A DNA stretch of 64,000 bases from Rhizobium pisi (GTDB lineage: Bacteria; Pseudomonadota; Alphaproteobacteria; Rhizobiales; Rhizobiaceae), in the NCBI RefSeq assembly GCF_003938655.1, contig NZ_RJJT01000010.1, positions 62,001 through 126,000 of the forward strand, written 5' to 3'. Below, piece by piece: positions 54,670 through 62,755 of this stretch (its first letter is position 1; each line of letters opens with the position of its first letter). Made by a program: the position numbers and the translations under genes. The notes beneath the pieces are model-generated. The model was given only the letters and a program-made list of their open reading frames with translations, had not been told where the DNA came from and ran no database searches.

Positions 54670-55074
54670 ATGAGCGGGGAGACACAGCCGACAAGCGGTT
54701 CGCGCCAGCGCATCGACAAGTGGCTTTTCTTCACGCGCATGGTGAAATCGCGCTCGCTGGCGCAGAGCCATGTCCAATCCGGCCATGTGCGCATCAACGG
54801 CGAGCGCTGCAGCCAGCCGAGCCAGATGATCAAGCCGGGAGACCGTGTCGAGCTGACATTGGAGCGGCGTGACGTCGTTCTCGTCGTGCGTCTTGCCGGC
54901 GAACGGCGCGGGCCTTACGAGGAGGCGCGCCTGCTTTACGAAGACCTGTCCCCGCCGCCGGACGAGGCAAAGCGTCTCACGCCTTACGAGCAGGCGATCC
55001 GGGCGACCGGCTCGGGCCGGCCGACCAAAAAGGACAGACGCGCAATCGACAGACTGATGTCGGACGAGGATTAG
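54670..55074 (+). CDS. S4-domain RNA-binding protein (Hsp15-like)
   Basis: The product is 134 residues and starts MSGETQPTSGSRQRIDKWLFFTRMVKSRSLAQSHV. The S4 RNA-binding fold occupies about residues 12-75 (IDKWLFFTRMVKSRSLAQSHVQSGHVRINGERCSQPSQMIKPGDRVEL). A short charged C-terminus follows. E. coli Hsp15 of this family rescues stalled 50S subunits carrying peptidyl-tRNA. The start is two bases after the helicase stop, so the two are translationally coupled and both act on RNA. Confidence 0.9.
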   Translation: MSGETQPTSGSRQRIDKWLFFTRMVKSRSLAQSHVQSGHVRINGERCSQPSQMIKPGDRVELTLERRDVVLVVRLAGERRGPYEEARLLYEDLSPPPDEAKRLTPYEQAIRATGSGRPTKKDRRAIDRLMSDED

Positions 55075-55267
55075 AAAACTCTGTCCGAGGTGGCCGCTTT
55101 TGCAGATCGTTTATCCTTGAAATCCGCCGCCAAAGCCGATAGTTGACTGACAACCTGCCGGAAGCGTGCTTGCCTCCCAAGCCTGTCCACGTTTTTCTTC
55201 CGGCACGGGGATAGGCGCGACGTTCCAGGTTGCCCGGCCCCACCGCATGGAAATCCTGGAGTTCTTC

Positions 55268-55606
55268 ATGACCTATGTCGTGACCGACAATTGCATCAAG
55301 TGCAAATACACCGATTGCGTGGAAGTCTGCCCCGTCGACTGCTTCTATGAAGGCGAGAATTTCCTCGTCATTCATCCCGACGAATGCATCGATTGCGGTG
55401 TCTGCGAGCCTGAATGTCCCGCCGAGGCCATCAAGCCCGATACCGAGCCGGGCCTCGACAAATGGCTGAAGATCAACACCGAATATGCCACCATCTGGCC
55501 GAATATCACGGTCAAGAAAGATCCGTTGCCGGAGGCCAAGGAGATGGACGGCGAGGCCGGAAAGTTCGAGAAGTATTTCTCGGAAAAGCCCGGCTCCGGC
55601 GACTGA
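55268..55606 (+). CDS. fdxA: Ferredoxin FdxA (7Fe/8Fe type)
   Basis: The product is 112 residues from the ATG at 55268 ([33 protein letters not shown]). The cysteine pattern C-x2-C-x4-C-x3-C-P followed by [12 protein letters not shown] gives the paired [3Fe-4S]/[4Fe-4S] clusters of alphaproteobacterial FdxA. The C-terminal extension ([27 protein letters not shown]) is typical. It is a small cytosolic electron carrier; its partner cannot be read from the context. Confidence 0.95.
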   Translation: MTYVVTDNCIKCKYTDCVEVCPVDCFYEGENFLVIHPDECIDCGVCEPECPAEAIKPDTEPGLDKWLKINTEYATIWPNITVKKDPLPEAKEMDGEAGKFEKYFSEKPGSGD

Positions 55607-56000
55607 GGCAGCACCCGTGTCCGGTCACCGGATTCGGGCGGCAACGGGATGAAACGTTTTAAATCCTGCGTGTAGCATATGGGTGACGTGTGTTGCCCGC
55701 ATGACTCACGTGAAGCAAATTATTGATTTCCTCATATTTTTATGATAGGTTTCGTGCACTGTTCCATTTGTGGCATGACGCATGCCCAAAACCATCACGA
55801 AAGCAAAACCAATCCGTTCCGCGGTTTCCGTGACATATCAACGCCTTGAGCGTCGGGTCCCAAGATCGCGCGCAAGTAACATTTGCTTTTGCCTGATGGG
55901 ACCAGAGTGAAGTCACCCGACGGATATCACCGTCTCACCCGGGCCTGACTGACCCGGCTCCGGCCGCCGCCGGAAGCGTAACAGGGAGTTTTTGAATAGA
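55607..56000. other. fdxA–carD intergenic region with structured leader
   Basis: The 394-base gap contains no credible gene. From about 55855 to 55995 several complementary segments appear: GGTCCC pairs with GGGACC around a 36-base interior; GACGG-N6-CCGTC; and CCGG/CCCGG near 55940-55970. They suggest a folded mRNA leader for the CarD gene, but I matched no known RNA family. Confidence 0.4.
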
Positions 56001-56573
56001 ATGACGACTCAGCAGAAAAAGCCTTCTACAGCACGTCACGGCTTCAAGACCGGTGAATCGATTGTCTACCCCGCTCATGGCGTCGGTACCATCACCGCTA
56101 TCGAAGAGCAAGAAGTTGCCGGCATGAAGCTCGAACTTTTCGTTATCGATTTCGAGAAGGACAAGATGCGCCTGAAGGTTCCGGTTGCGAAGGCCATGAG
56201 CATTGGCATGCGCAAGCTTTCGGAAACGGATTTCGTCGAGCGTGCTTTGAAGGTCGTGCAGGGCAAGGCGCGCGTCAAGCGCACCATGTGGTCCCGCCGC
56301 GCCCAAGAATATGACGCCAAGATCAATTCCGGCGACCTGATTTCCATCGCTGAGGTGGTGCGCGATCTCTATCGTGCCGAAAACCAGCCCGAGCAGTCCT
56401 ATTCCGAGCGTCAGCTCTATGAAGCTGCGCTCGACCGCATGGCGCGCGAAATCGCCGCCGTCAACAAGATGTCGGAAACCGAAGCCGTTCGCCTGGTTGA
56501 GACCAATCTCAACAAGGGTCCGAAGCGCGGCAAGGCGATCGAAGAAGAGGATTCGCAGGACGAAGCCGCATAA
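56001..56573 (+). CDS. CarD-family transcriptional regulator
   Basis: The product is 190 residues from the ATG at 56001 (MTTQQKKPSTARHGFKTGESIVYPAHGVGTI); an in-frame TTG three codons upstream sits too close to GGGAG. The N-terminal Tudor-like RNA polymerase interaction domain (IVYPAHGVGTITAIEEQEVAGMKLELFVIDF) and a helical DNA-binding C-terminus (WSRRAQEYDAKINSGDLISIAEVVRDLYRAE) match CarD/CdnL. These proteins stabilise open complexes at rRNA and housekeeping promoters. An intrinsic terminator follows. Confidence 0.94.
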   Translation: MTTQQKKPSTARHGFKTGESIVYPAHGVGTITAIEEQEVAGMKLELFVIDFEKDKMRLKVPVAKAMSIGMRKLSETDFVERALKVVQGKARVKRTMWSRRAQEYDAKINSGDLISIAEVVRDLYRAENQPEQSYSERQLYEAALDRMAREIAAVNKMSETEAVRLVETNLNKGPKRGKAIEEEDSQDEAA

Positions 56574-56594
56574 GGCGACCCTGTTTTCCCTATC

Positions 56595-56624
56595 AAAAAC
56601 CCGGCCGTTGTGCCGGGTTTTTTT
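56595..56624 (+). terminator. Intrinsic terminator after the CarD gene
   Basis: AAAAACCCGGC, a six-base loop, GCCGGGTTTTTTT, 21 bases after the stop. It has A and T tracts on both sides and could work in both directions. Confidence 0.9.
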
Positions 56625-56627
56625 ATT

Positions 56628-56652
56628 GGAACTTTTTCCCGGCTGCCGCGTT
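56628..56652 (+). promoter_or_regulatory. EcfG/RpoE2-type promoter candidate upstream of rpoH2
   Basis: GGAAC (56628-56632), 16 bases, CGTT (56649-56652): an exact match to the general-stress promoter of alphaproteobacteria as I recall it. It begins three bases after the CarD terminator. It lies about 297 bases before the rpoH2 start, with a possible 23-residue gene and a hairpin in between. In S. meliloti and R. etli rpoH2 is known to depend on this class of sigma factor. Confidence 0.65.
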
Positions 56653-56736
56653 AACACACGTAATTGTGGACTGTTCGCCGGGCCATGGCCTCGTCGGCGA
56701 ACCGGTATTCCGTCAATGTTCGGTGAGGAGCGGATC

Positions 56737-56808
56737 ATGCCTTTTCAATATTGCCCATCCGGCAACGTGAAGAAACAGGTCCAGCCCGGCCGTCTTAACG
56801 GCACATGA
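56737..56808 (+). CDS. Possible 23-residue leader peptide upstream of rpoH2
   Basis: An ATG at 56737 follows GAGGAGCGGATC, a strong ribosome binding site, and gives MPFQYCPSGNVKKQVQPGRL and three more residues before TGA. A hairpin follows at 56820. It may be a leader peptide or a small stress protein between the EcfG-type promoter and rpoH2, or a chance frame. No family is known to me. Confidence 0.3.
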   Translation: MPFQYCPSGNVKKQVQPGRLNGT

Positions 56809-56819
56809 TGAGAAATAGG

Positions 56820-56852
56820 GCCTCCCCCTGAAAAGTCCAGGGGCGAGGCCTT
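56820..56852 (+). terminator. Hairpin in the rpoH2 leader
   Basis: GGCCTCCCCCTG pairs with CAGGGGCGAGGCC (one bulged base), followed by TTTATG. It could end transcripts from the upstream EcfG-type promoter or control read-through into rpoH2. Confidence 0.5.
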
Positions 56853-56893
56853 TATGCATTCAGAACCCCATTCGGTCCGGACAGCGATGTTCC

Positions 56894-56918
56894 GGAAGGT
56901 GTGTTTTATTGTTCATTT
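56894..56918 (+). promoter_or_regulatory. Weak second promoter candidate close to rpoH2
   Basis: GGAAG (56894-56898), 18 bases, TT (56917-56918) approximates the same sigma pattern with one mismatch in the -35. Its position would give a leader of about 25 bases, more usual than that from the upstream site. Confidence 0.25.
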
Positions 56919-56948
56919 AGGGCGAGAGGCCTGTTTCAGGAGATCGAA

Positions 56949-57812
56949 ATGAAGAACATGTCTGCAGATCGGCGCATGATCAAAATCGCGATGGCCGCCC
57001 CCTATCTCGCCCGTCAGGAAGAGCACGATCTCGCCACCCGCTGGAAGGATCATGACGACCGCGGCGCCCGCAACCAGATCGCGATGGCCCATATGCGCCT
57101 CGTCATCTCCATGGCCGGAAAGTTCCGCAATTTCGGGCTGCCGATGAGCGATCTCGTGCAGGAGGGTTATGTCGGCCTGCTGGAGGCTGCCGCCCGCTTC
57201 GAGCCGGAACGCGACGTGCGCTTTTCCACTTATGCAAGCTGGTGGATCCGGGCTTCGATCCAGGACTATATCCTGCGCAACTGGTCGATCGTGCGCGGCG
57301 GGACGAGTTCAGCGCAGAAGGCGCTGTTTTTCAACCTGCGCCGCCTGCGCGCCAAGCTCGCCAAAGGCGATACCCAGCTGACGCTGCAATCCATCCACCA
57401 GGAAATCGCTGCTGCCTTGGGCGTCAGCCTGGCCGATGTCCAGACCATGGATGCGCGGCTTTCCGGCAACGATGCCTCGCTGCAGGCGCCTTCCGTCTCC
57501 GGCGATGCCGAGAGCGCGGAGAAGATGGATTTCCTCGTCAGTGACGATCCCCTGCCGGACGAGCAGGTTTCCAACATGATCGACGGTGAACGCCGCCGCG
57601 TCTGGCTCGCCTCGGCGCTGAAACATCTGAACGAACGCGAGATGAAGATCATCAGCGCTCGGAGGCTGGCGGAAGACGGCGCCACGCTCGAAGAGCTCGG
57701 CGCCGATCTCGGCATTTCCAAGGAGCGCGTGCGCCAGATCGAAAGCCGGGCGATGGAGAAGCTTCGCAGCGCGCTCGTCAGCGCCGATCCGCATATGGCC
57801 GCCTACGCCTGA
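56949..57812 (+). CDS. rpoH2: Sigma-32-type RNA polymerase sigma factor RpoH2
   Basis: The product is 287 residues from the ATG at 56949, after CAGGAGATCGAA. Region 2 (LVQEGYVGLLEAAARFEPERDVRFSTYASWWIRASIQDYILRNWS) and region 4 (TLEELGADLGISKERVRQIESRAMEKLR) are complete. The RpoH box QKALFFNLR (residues 123-131) identifies the heat-shock sigma subgroup. Sequence fits the second paralogue RpoH2, which in rhizobia serves oxidative and general stress downstream of the EcfG system. A terminator follows at 57900. Confidence 0.93.
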   Translation: MKNMSADRRMIKIAMAAPYLARQEEHDLATRWKDHDDRGARNQIAMAHMRLVISMAGKFRNFGLPMSDLVQEGYVGLLEAAARFEPERDVRFSTYASWWIRASIQDYILRNWSIVRGGTSSAQKALFFNLRRLRAKLAKGDTQLTLQSIHQEIAAALGVSLADVQTMDARLSGNDASLQAPSVSGDAESAEKMDFLVSDDPLPDEQVSNMIDGERRRVWLASALKHLNEREMKIISARRLAEDGATLEELGADLGISKERVRQIESRAMEKLRSALVSADPHMAAYA

Positions 57813-57842
57813 ATCTAGAGCTTTGTTTCCACGCGACTCCGG

Positions 57843-57880
57843 ACGCAAAACCGCCGCACGCTTTTGCGTGACATGCTTTA
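57843..57880. repeat. Two-hairpin intergenic repeat, copy B (partial)
   Basis: ACGCAAAA, 11 bases, TTTTGCGT followed by ATGCTTTA closely resembles copy A at 49608-49650. The second hairpin of copy A is missing here. Confidence 0.55.
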
Positions 57881-57899
57881 CCTCCAGCAGCACAGACTG

Positions 57900-57920
57900 G
57901 CCCGGCGCGAGCCGGGCATT
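57900..57920 (+). terminator. Intrinsic terminator of rpoH2
   Basis: GCCCGGC-GCGA-GCCGGGC followed by ATTTTTATT, ending just before the stop of the convergent protease gene. Confidence 0.85.
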
Positions 57921-57921
57921 T

Positions 57922-59466
57922 TTATTCGGCGATGATTTTGACGCGGTCGCCGGGTGAAACGGCTGCGCCCATCGGCAGGGCGTTGATGAGCTTGAAGAGA
58001 TCGAGCTTGCGGTCGGTGCCCATCATGCGGGCGGCGAGCGTCGAAATGTTCTCGCCCGGTCGGACAGTGACGACGCGGATGCGCAGCGGCTTCAGCGAGG
58101 CTGCTTCGGCCGGCGTCATTCGCCGGAAACTTGTGCGCAGGACGTTGGCCGTCGGCTCAAGGGCATCGCTGCCCTTCGGCACGGCGGTCAGGAATCGGAA
58201 GATCTGCGAATTGTTGCGGATCACGGTGACGTCGAAATCCCAGCGATCGGCGCTGGCGCGCGCGGTGGCGGCTTCCATGCCGTTGATGGTGATCGGCTGG
58301 ATGGTCGACGGGTCGAGGCCGGTCACCCAACCGCTGGAGATATAGTTGGTGAGGCTCTGGTTCTGATTGTCGGCGACGCCGTCGAAGCGGACGGCGATGT
58401 CGTTCGGGCCGGTCGCCATCACGGCTTCGACCTTGTTGTCGATCTTGAAGTCCGGTGGCACGTCGAAGCGGATACCGAGGCCGCCGTGCAGGAAGGTCTG
58501 GCCGCGCACATAGCCTTCCTCCGGACTGTCGCCATAGAGCAGGCCGTCTATGCCGTCGAGATAGTAATCGCGGCCCTTGTCGCCGACCGAGCCTTCCTGG
58601 CCGAAGGCGCGTGCGTGCGTGCGGGCAAGCTCGATGCGCTGGGCCGAGTTTGGATGGCTCGACAGGAAGTCGAGGCTCTGGTCGGCTTCGGGATCGACCG
58701 ACATGAAGCGGCTGTAGGCCGCCATGGAATCGAGAAAACGGGCTGCGGAATAGGGGTCGTAGCCAGCTTCGCCGAGCATGCGTACGCCGATGACATCGGC
58801 CTGCAGCTCCTGCTGGCGGGAGAAGGCGGCGAGCCGGAGTTTGCCGCGGGCAAGCGCCTGCTTGCCGGCGATATCGCTGGACAGGACTTCGGCAACGACG
58901 CGGCTGGCGATCACCTCAGCCTCTTCGCGCTTCTGTCGCTCGATGCCGTGGTTTGCCGTCACGTGGCCCATCTCGTGCGACAGCACGGCGGCGACCTCGG
59001 ATGCGTCGTTGGCAAGGGCGAGCAAGCCGCGGGTGACGTAGAGATAGCCGCCCGGCAGCGCAAAAGCGTTGATCGCCGGCGAGTTCAGGATGGTGATACG
59101 ATAGGACTGGCTCGGATTTTCCGACACTGCCGTCAGTGCGCCGGCGATGCGGGCGACGAGGCGCTCGGTCTTGGCATCCTTGTATTCGCCGCCATAGCTT
59201 GCCACGATGCGCGGATGCTCGCGGGCGCCCATTGCTGCGCGCGGATCGTTCTTCTGGACCTCGTCGACGATCTGCGGATTGGAAGAGGGCGACACGCTCG
59301 GCTGATAGGACTGCTCGATCAGCGACTGGCAGCCGTTCAACCCCATAGCGAGGGCCGAAAGCAGCATCAGGCTCCGTGCGAAGCGGCGCGGCGCAGAGAT
59401 GGCGTCACTGGAAAGCGCGGGCGATTTCCACGTCGTCAAGCCGTCCAGTCTGGTTTTCCGCATCAT
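57922..59466 (-). CDS. M48-family metalloprotease lipoprotein (BepA/LoiP-like) with C-terminal LysM-like domain
   Basis: The product is 514 residues from the ATG at 59466 (MMRKTRLDGLTTW). A long N-terminal tail leads to a lipoprotein signal (LMLLSALAMGLNGC), so it is probably anchored in the outer membrane facing the periplasm. The protease domain has HEMGH (zinc site, in VLSHEMGHVTANHG) and the downstream ELQADVIGVRMLGEAGYDP glutamate ligand. The C-terminus (RVVTVRPGENISTLAARMMGTDRKLDLFKLINALP) resembles a LysM-type module. It likely degrades misfolded outer-membrane proteins. It is convergent with rpoH2. Confidence 0.9.
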   Translation of the reverse strand: MMRKTRLDGLTTWKSPALSSDAISAPRRFARSLMLLSALAMGLNGCQSLIEQSYQPSVSPSSNPQIVDEVQKNDPRAAMGAREHPRIVASYGGEYKDAKTERLVARIAGALTAVSENPSQSYRITILNSPAINAFALPGGYLYVTRGLLALANDASEVAAVLSHEMGHVTANHGIERQKREEAEVIASRVVAEVLSSDIAGKQALARGKLRLAAFSRQQELQADVIGVRMLGEAGYDPYSAARFLDSMAAYSRFMSVDPEADQSLDFLSSHPNSAQRIELARTHARAFGQEGSVGDKGRDYYLDGIDGLLYGDSPEEGYVRGQTFLHGGLGIRFDVPPDFKIDNKVEAVMATGPNDIAVRFDGVADNQNQSLTNYISSGWVTGLDPSTIQPITINGMEAATARASADRWDFDVTVIRNNSQIFRFLTAVPKGSDALEPTANVLRTSFRRMTPAEAASLKPLRIRVVTVRPGENISTLAARMMGTDRKLDLFKLINALPMGAAVSPGDRVKIIAE

Positions 59467-59856
59467 GTCGCTGTTTTGCCGGTTTGCTGCAGGTTCGGAC
59501 CGGCTGTCGCCAGGGGGATTCAACAGGTGCGCACCCCTGATCTCGCACTGCACAAACGGCCGATACACGTCGTTGCTGTAGCTGATTTCCGCATCGGTTG
59601 CATAGCGAGACTCTGCTTAAATGTGGCGCCGTTGCATTTTGGCAAGCATTGGAGGTTGAAGCTTCCCCTTCGCTCGGATGAAATTATGGCGAAAGTTCCA
59701 TCACAAAGCCCAGATTCGTCGGCAACGGCGAAAAAGAACGGGCCGATTGCGGCAACCAGTTCAACAACGGCAGTTCTGCGAGAAAATTGCAATCAAGGAT
59801 AGTTTATCACGAAAGCGAACGCCTCCTGGTGAAGCGTTCTGCGGATGCAATCCGAA
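59467..59856. other. Intergenic region before the M48 gene
   Basis: About 390 bases upstream of the M48 gene and downstream of the efflux gene, both on the minus strand. It must hold the M48 promoter. Open frames here show no protein-like character. No hairpin or operator stands out. Confidence 0.5.
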
Positions 59857-61395
59857 TTATTCCGCAGCCTCCGCCGCCGGTTTTGGTGCCATCTTCGTTT
59901 CGCCGGCGCGAGGCAGCTGCACGGGCTTCAGCATGAAGGCGGCCGTCAGGCCGATCAGCGCAATGCCACAGGAGGTCATGAAAAGGGGCGAGAAAGCAGC
60001 AGCATAGATATCGGCGACGGCCTGGCGGCTCGCTTCGGGAAGAGACGCCATCATCTTCGGTGTCAACTGCTCGATATCGGCGACGCCGGGAATGGAGACG
60101 CCGACCTTGCCGAGCCCGGAGGCAATGATGGCGCCATAGATGGATATGGCGATCGAGGCGCCCCCCATGCGCGACAACGTCACCGAGCCGGTGGCTGCGC
60201 CGACGTCGCGGGCGGGTGCTGCGTTCTGCACGCCGATGACGGGAACCTGCTGGGCAAGGCCGATGCCGATGCCGTGCAGCATCATGATCGCACCGATGAA
60301 AGCGATCGGCGTTCCTGCGTGGATCTGCGACATCAGCGCGAAGGCAACGGCGCTGCAGCTGAGGCTTGCAATGGCGAAGGGCTTGTAGCGTCCCGTCTTC
60401 GAGATGATGCGGCCTGCCGACAGAGACCCGCAGACGAGGCCGCCGGTCAGGAGGATGAAGAGAAGGCCGGCGGCGGACGGCGAAAGGCCGGTCGTGGTCT
60501 GCAGGAAGAGAGCGAGGTAGTTGACCATGCCGATTGCGATGGCGCCGCCCATGACCGATATCACCAGGAGCAGGCTGAACGTTGAATTGCGGAAGAGCTG
60601 CAGGGGAACGATCGGCTCGGGCGCACGACGCTCTGTGAATACCCAGGCGACGGCGCAGACGACGCCGAAGGCGACAATGCCGATACTTTCAGGCGAGACC
60701 AACGCGCCGAACAGTTCGCTGCTGTCGGTGGCAAGCACGATGCTCGTCGTCGTGAGCGCGAGCAGCAGGGCGCCGGCATAATCGATCTTGGGGCGGCGAT
60801 GCGGTTTGCGATAGGGCAGCATGAAGGCAAGCCCGGTCAGCACGATGAAGCCGATCGGCACGTTGACCAGGAAGATCGAACGCCAGCCGAAGAGATCGCT
60901 CATCGTGCCGCCGAGCACGGGGCCGATCGCGCCCGAGGCCATCAGCACGAGGCTGGAATAGCTTTGATAGCGCGCCCGCTCGCGGGGCTCGAACAGGTCG
61001 GCATTGATGGCAAAGATCGATACCATGATGCCGCCGCCGCCGAGGCCCTGCAGCACGCGGGCGGCGATCAGCGTGTTCATCGAGATCGCAAGGCCGCAGA
61101 CCGCGGATCCCACCGTGAAGATCGTGATCGCTGCCATCATTACATATTTGCGGCCAAAGAGATCGCCGAGCTTACCATAGACCGGCATGACGGCGCTCAG
61201 CGACAGGAGGTAGGCGGAGCCGATCCAGCCGAAGCGCTCGAGATGGCCGAATTCGCCGACGATCGTCGGCAGCGCCGTGGAAACGATCTGATTGTCCAGC
61301 GTTGCCATAAACATGGCCGTCATCAGGAAGAAGAAGAGGATAAGCCGGCGACGAGGATCCGTCACGAGCGGCGCAGGCGCGAGTTGCATGTCCAT
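59857..61395 (-). CDS. DHA2-family MFS multidrug efflux transporter
   Basis: The product is 512 residues from the ATG at 61395 (MDMQLAPAPLVTDPRRRLILFFFLM). About fourteen membrane segments are present. Family marks are MATLDNQIVSTALPTI (motif D1), GKLGDLFGRKYVM (motif A), RVLQGLGGGGIM, and GPVLGGTMSDLFGWRSIFLVNVPIG (motif C/antiporter). It exports drugs or toxic compounds with protons. A MarR regulator gene lies divergently 115 bases away, and a palindrome sits between them. Confidence 0.93.
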   Translation of the reverse strand: MDMQLAPAPLVTDPRRRLILFFFLMTAMFMATLDNQIVSTALPTIVGEFGHLERFGWIGSAYLLSLSAVMPVYGKLGDLFGRKYVMMAAITIFTVGSAVCGLAISMNTLIAARVLQGLGGGGIMVSIFAINADLFEPRERARYQSYSSLVLMASGAIGPVLGGTMSDLFGWRSIFLVNVPIGFIVLTGLAFMLPYRKPHRRPKIDYAGALLLALTTTSIVLATDSSELFGALVSPESIGIVAFGVVCAVAWVFTERRAPEPIVPLQLFRNSTFSLLLVISVMGGAIAIGMVNYLALFLQTTTGLSPSAAGLLFILLTGGLVCGSLSAGRIISKTGRYKPFAIASLSCSAVAFALMSQIHAGTPIAFIGAIMMLHGIGIGLAQQVPVIGVQNAAPARDVGAATGSVTLSRMGGASIAISIYGAIIASGLGKVGVSIPGVADIEQLTPKMMASLPEASRQAVADIYAAAFSPLFMTSCGIALIGLTAAFMLKPVQLPRAGETKMAPKPAAEAAE

Positions 61396-61428
61396 GAGGG
61401 TGTCATTCCGATTGGATACGCTTTTATG

Positions 61429-61439
61429 TGCTGTCAGCA
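61429..61439. promoter_or_regulatory. Palindrome between efflux and MarR genes
   Basis: TGCTG-T-CAGCA, extended imperfectly to AT...AT, lies 34 bases before the efflux start and 71 before the marR start. It is a likely operator of the MarR protein controlling both genes; ATGTGC/GCACAT half-sites lie around it. Confidence 0.5.
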
Positions 61440-61510
61440 TATATTTGTCAATGGCACATGAATGACTCGAGCATATTCAATTTCCGATCCCGCTCTGTTA
61501 TGGTTCCGTC

Positions 61511-62038
61511 ATGAATGAAGCCATGACCAAGACCTTGCCCAAAAACCCGGCCGATCCGGACGGCGAAAACGTGCCTCGCATCGGCCGGAGCATGACGCGC
61601 ATGCGGCTGATGACCGGGCGGCGGCTGATCGGGCGTCTGGCGATCCAGAGTGCTGCGCCGGGTCTCGAGCTTTCGCATCTCGACGTGCTCGACGCCGTGC
61701 GCAGGGCTCAGCCCGCCGGCGAGGTCACGGTCGGCATGATCGCGGAGATGCTGCGCATCGATCCATCACGGGCAAGCCGGGTGGTGGCCGAGATGGTGGG
61801 GCGAAACGTGCTGCGCCGTGAGGCGTCGCAGGCCGATGCGCGGCGGATCGTCGTCGTCATCACGCCAGCCGGCCAGGATCTGCTGGCCGAGATCGTCGCC
61901 CAGAAACTCGCGATCATCTCCGAGATCGTCTCCGACTGGCCCGAGGAGGATGTCGATCGCTTCGCTGCACTTTTCGAACGCTTTATCGGCGGCTACGAGG
62001 CGGTCTTCCTTTCGCGCGACAAGGATACGCCGGGCTGA
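61511..62038 (+). CDS. MarR-family transcriptional regulator
   Basis: The product is 175 residues (MNEAMTKTLPKNPADPDGENVPRIGRSMTRMRL). The winged helix-turn-helix (LSHLDVLDAVRRAQPAGEVTVGMIAEMLRIDPSRASRVVAEMVGRNVLRREASQADARRIVVVITPAG) is canonical for MarR. The N-terminal basic extension is longer than average. By position it represses the divergent DHA2 efflux gene and itself, releasing DNA when it binds a substrate of the pump. Confidence 0.92.
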   Translation: MNEAMTKTLPKNPADPDGENVPRIGRSMTRMRLMTGRRLIGRLAIQSAAPGLELSHLDVLDAVRRAQPAGEVTVGMIAEMLRIDPSRASRVVAEMVGRNVLRREASQADARRIVVVITPAGQDLLAEIVAQKLAIISEIVSDWPEEDVDRFAALFERFIGGYEAVFLSRDKDTPG

Positions 62039-62101
62039 AGCGGATGCCGTCGTTCGCCGGCCCTTCCCCTCGACCCCCCGTTTGCGCTAAGGGCAATGCC
62101 C

Positions 62102-62752
62102 ATGAGCCAATCCACCTTCACCATTCTGCTCGGCGGCGAACTCAGCCTGACGGAGCGCCTGCGCCACGCCATCGCAGGTACCCGCTTCATCGCAGCCGAT
62201 GGCGGCATGCGGCATGCGCTAGCGCTCGGTGTTACGCCGGAGCTCTGGGTCGGTGATTTCGATTCGACGCCAGCCGATCTCGACGGTGCATTTCCCCACG
62301 TGCCGAAACAGCCCTATCCCGCGGCGAAAGCGGCAACGGACGGCGAGATCGCCGTCTCGGAGGCGATCGCGCGTGGGGCGGGGCGTTTGATCCTTGCCGG
62401 TGCGCTCGGCGGAGAACGCTCCGATCATGCGCTTCAGCATCTGCTGTCGGCCGTCAGCCTGGCGGAAGAGGGTTTCGACGTGCTGCTGACCTCCGGCAAG
62501 GAAGAGGCCGTGCCGTTGCTTGCCGGCACGATCGAACTGGACCTTCCCAAGGGCAGCCTGTTTTCCGTGCCTGGATTCAGCGAGCTGAAGGGGCTTTCCA
62601 TCGAGAATGCGCGCTACCCGCTCAAGGATTTCCATCTGCCTTTCGGTTCCTCGCGCACCATTTCCAACGTCGCGGAAGGCAAGGTTCGCTTTTCGCTCAC
62701 AAGCGGCCGGGCAATCGTGCTTGCGCGTCCCTATGATCTTTCCGGAGTCTGA
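62102..62752 (+). CDS. thiN: Thiamine pyrophosphokinase
   Basis: The product is 216 residues from the ATG at 62102 (MSQSTFTILLGGELSLTERLRHAI), with AAGGGC at a good distance; an ATG two codons earlier is possible. It transfers pyrophosphate from ATP to thiamine. Seen: TRFIAADGGMRHALALGVTPELWVGDFDSTPADL with the metal and ATP-binding DGG and GDFDS, KAATDGEIAVSEA, and LGGERSDHALQHLL. The C-terminal beta domain is present. The stop is three bases before the TTG of the ABC-F gene. Confidence 0.92.
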   Translation: MSQSTFTILLGGELSLTERLRHAIAGTRFIAADGGMRHALALGVTPELWVGDFDSTPADLDGAFPHVPKQPYPAAKAATDGEIAVSEAIARGAGRLILAGALGGERSDHALQHLLSAVSLAEEGFDVLLTSGKEEAVPLLAGTIELDLPKGSLFSVPGFSELKGLSIENARYPLKDFHLPFGSSRTISNVAEGKVRFSLTSGRAIVLARPYDLSGV

Positions 62753-62755
62753 TTT

